Notes under the pieces: generated by a model
Told to the model about the DNA's origin: nothing
The model's database searches: none
The model's input: the letters and a program-made list of their open reading frames with translations, nothing else
Shown: piece after piece, positions 63,464 to 64,000 of the stretch
Position numbering within the stretch: the stretch's first letter is position 1
Layout of the letters: each line of letters starts with the position of its first letter
Position numbers and translations under genes: made by a program
Assembly: GCA_016235245.1 (NCBI GenBank)
Contig: JACRLO010000006.1
Location: 124,001 to 188,000 of the forward strand
DNA length: 64,000 nt
Direction of reading: 5' to 3'
Origin: Nitrospirota bacterium
Lineage (GTDB): Bacteria > Nitrospirota > Thermodesulfovibrionia > Thermodesulfovibrionales > UBA6898

Positions 63464-64000
63464 ATGCTGCTCATAACTGATCTGGGCAAAATTACCAGGC
63501 CCTTCACCAACAGTGTAATAACCCTGGGCAACTTTGACGGCATACACCTTGGCCACCAGGAACTTGTCCGTATGGTCATGAAGCGGGCTCAGGAGATCCA
63601 GGGCCAGAGCATGGTCGTCACCTTCAGGCCGCATCCTCTCAAAGTCCTGGCTCCCGACAAATGTCCGCCCCTCATCAGCATCTATGAAGAGAAGATCGAA
63701 CTGTTCAAAAAATTAGGCATTGACGTTCTGGTCAAGATACCCTTCTCACTTCATTTCGCTGAAATGTCGCCCCGGGAATTTGTGAAGAAGATCCTCTGTG
63801 ATCTTCTCGGCACAAAAGAGATCTTTGTGGGATGCAACTACCGTTTTGGCAAAGGGAGGGAAGGCACTACCGAGACCCTGAAGCAGATGGGTGAAGAATT
63901 CGGTTTCAGGGTGAACGAAGTGGAGCAGATTTTCCTGAAGAGCGAACTGATCAGCAGTACCAAGATCAGGCAGTTGCTACGCGCCGGAGAGGTAGAGCAT
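63464..64000 (+). CDS. ribF: Riboflavin kinase/FAD synthetase, N-terminal part
   Basis: 179 codons are visible and the frame runs off the window. MLLITDLGKITRPF is followed by SVITLGNFDGIHLGHQELV, the nucleotidyltransferase GxFDGxHxGH motif, then VVTFRPHPLKVL, VGCNYRFGKGREG and ISSTKIRQLLRAGEVE. This is the FAD synthetase domain; the riboflavin kinase domain would lie beyond 64000. It makes FMN and FAD. Confidence 0.95.
   Translation, partial: MLLITDLGKITRPFTNSVITLGNFDGIHLGHQELVRMVMKRAQEIQGQSMVVTFRPHPLKVLAPDKCPPLISIYEEKIELFKKLGIDVLVKIPFSLHFAEMSPREFVKKILCDLLGTKEIFVGCNYRFGKGREGTTETLKQMGEEFGFRVNEVEQIFLKSELISSTKIRQLLRAGEVEH

Overview
The window reads as a chromosomal segment of a Gram-negative, probably anaerobic or microaerophilic bacterium. 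The best guess is Nitrospirota (Thermodesulfovibrio-like) or a deltaproteobacterial relative. The reasons are the ccsB-hemA-hemC order, atpB-atpE split from the F1 genes, an atpE with a signal peptide, heme-binding sensor domains, a type IV minor-pilin/PilY1 locus, sigma-54 regulation and an apparent selenoprotein. This assignment is inference; no rRNA is present. No CRISPR array, prophage or intact insertion sequence was seen.

Layout. 1-6063: a minus-strand signalling locus of PhnD-like periplasmic binding proteins, a histidine kinase, a sigma-54 response regulator and the start of a second sensor, with a sigma-54 promoter and a palindrome inside the locus. 6290-8929: a heme-motif GGDEF/EAL protein. 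8935-15463: molybdenum cofactor genes (a MOSC relic, moaA, moaC, fused mobB-mobA) mixed with tag, small exported proteins, a DUF3786 protein and a thioesterase. 15571-22135: atpB/atpE, a MerR-type regulator, a class A penicillin-binding protein, feoB and fur. 22337-30810: argG, dprA, topA, cytochrome c assembly and early heme synthesis (ccsB-hemA-hemC).

30843-42752 is the most distinctive part. A minor-pilin operon (pilV, pilW, pilX, pilY1, fimT, lipoprotein) starts at a good sigma-54 promoter. At its distal end lies a pseudopilin gene whose 5' end is lost next to a vapC relic. Upstream lie two DsbC-like disulfide isomerases. One is interrupted by an in-frame TGA exactly at the first Cys of its CPYC motif and is followed by a SECIS-like hairpin: a likely selenoprotein. 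PilY1 carries a block of four Cys-rich modules, so these isomerases may serve adhesin folding.

42809-48849 is a tightly overlapping minus-strand operon for lipid-linked glycan work (PAP2-GT39 fusion, GT2 transferase, flippase-like protein) plus bioA and a receiver-only regulator. A tRNA-Leu(CAA) follows. 49323-64000 holds marC, an acetyltransferase, a comF broken by deletion, a PilZ-zinc ribbon protein, purA, a serA broken by a deletion next to a GC-rich patch, its aminotransferase partner, htrA, ispD-ispF, an HD phosphohydrolase, a HEAT protein, an in-frame cysE-cysS fusion, a PAS/GAF sensor and the start of ribF.

Several genes (4336-6033, moaA, fur, htrA, the HEAT gene) have a -10 box only 5-7 nt before the start codon and no Shine-Dalgarno sequence, which points to leaderless mRNAs. 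Three genes are clearly damaged (comF, serA, the 27258 ORF) and three relics are visible (MOSC, vapC, pseudopilin). Some of these could be assembly errors.
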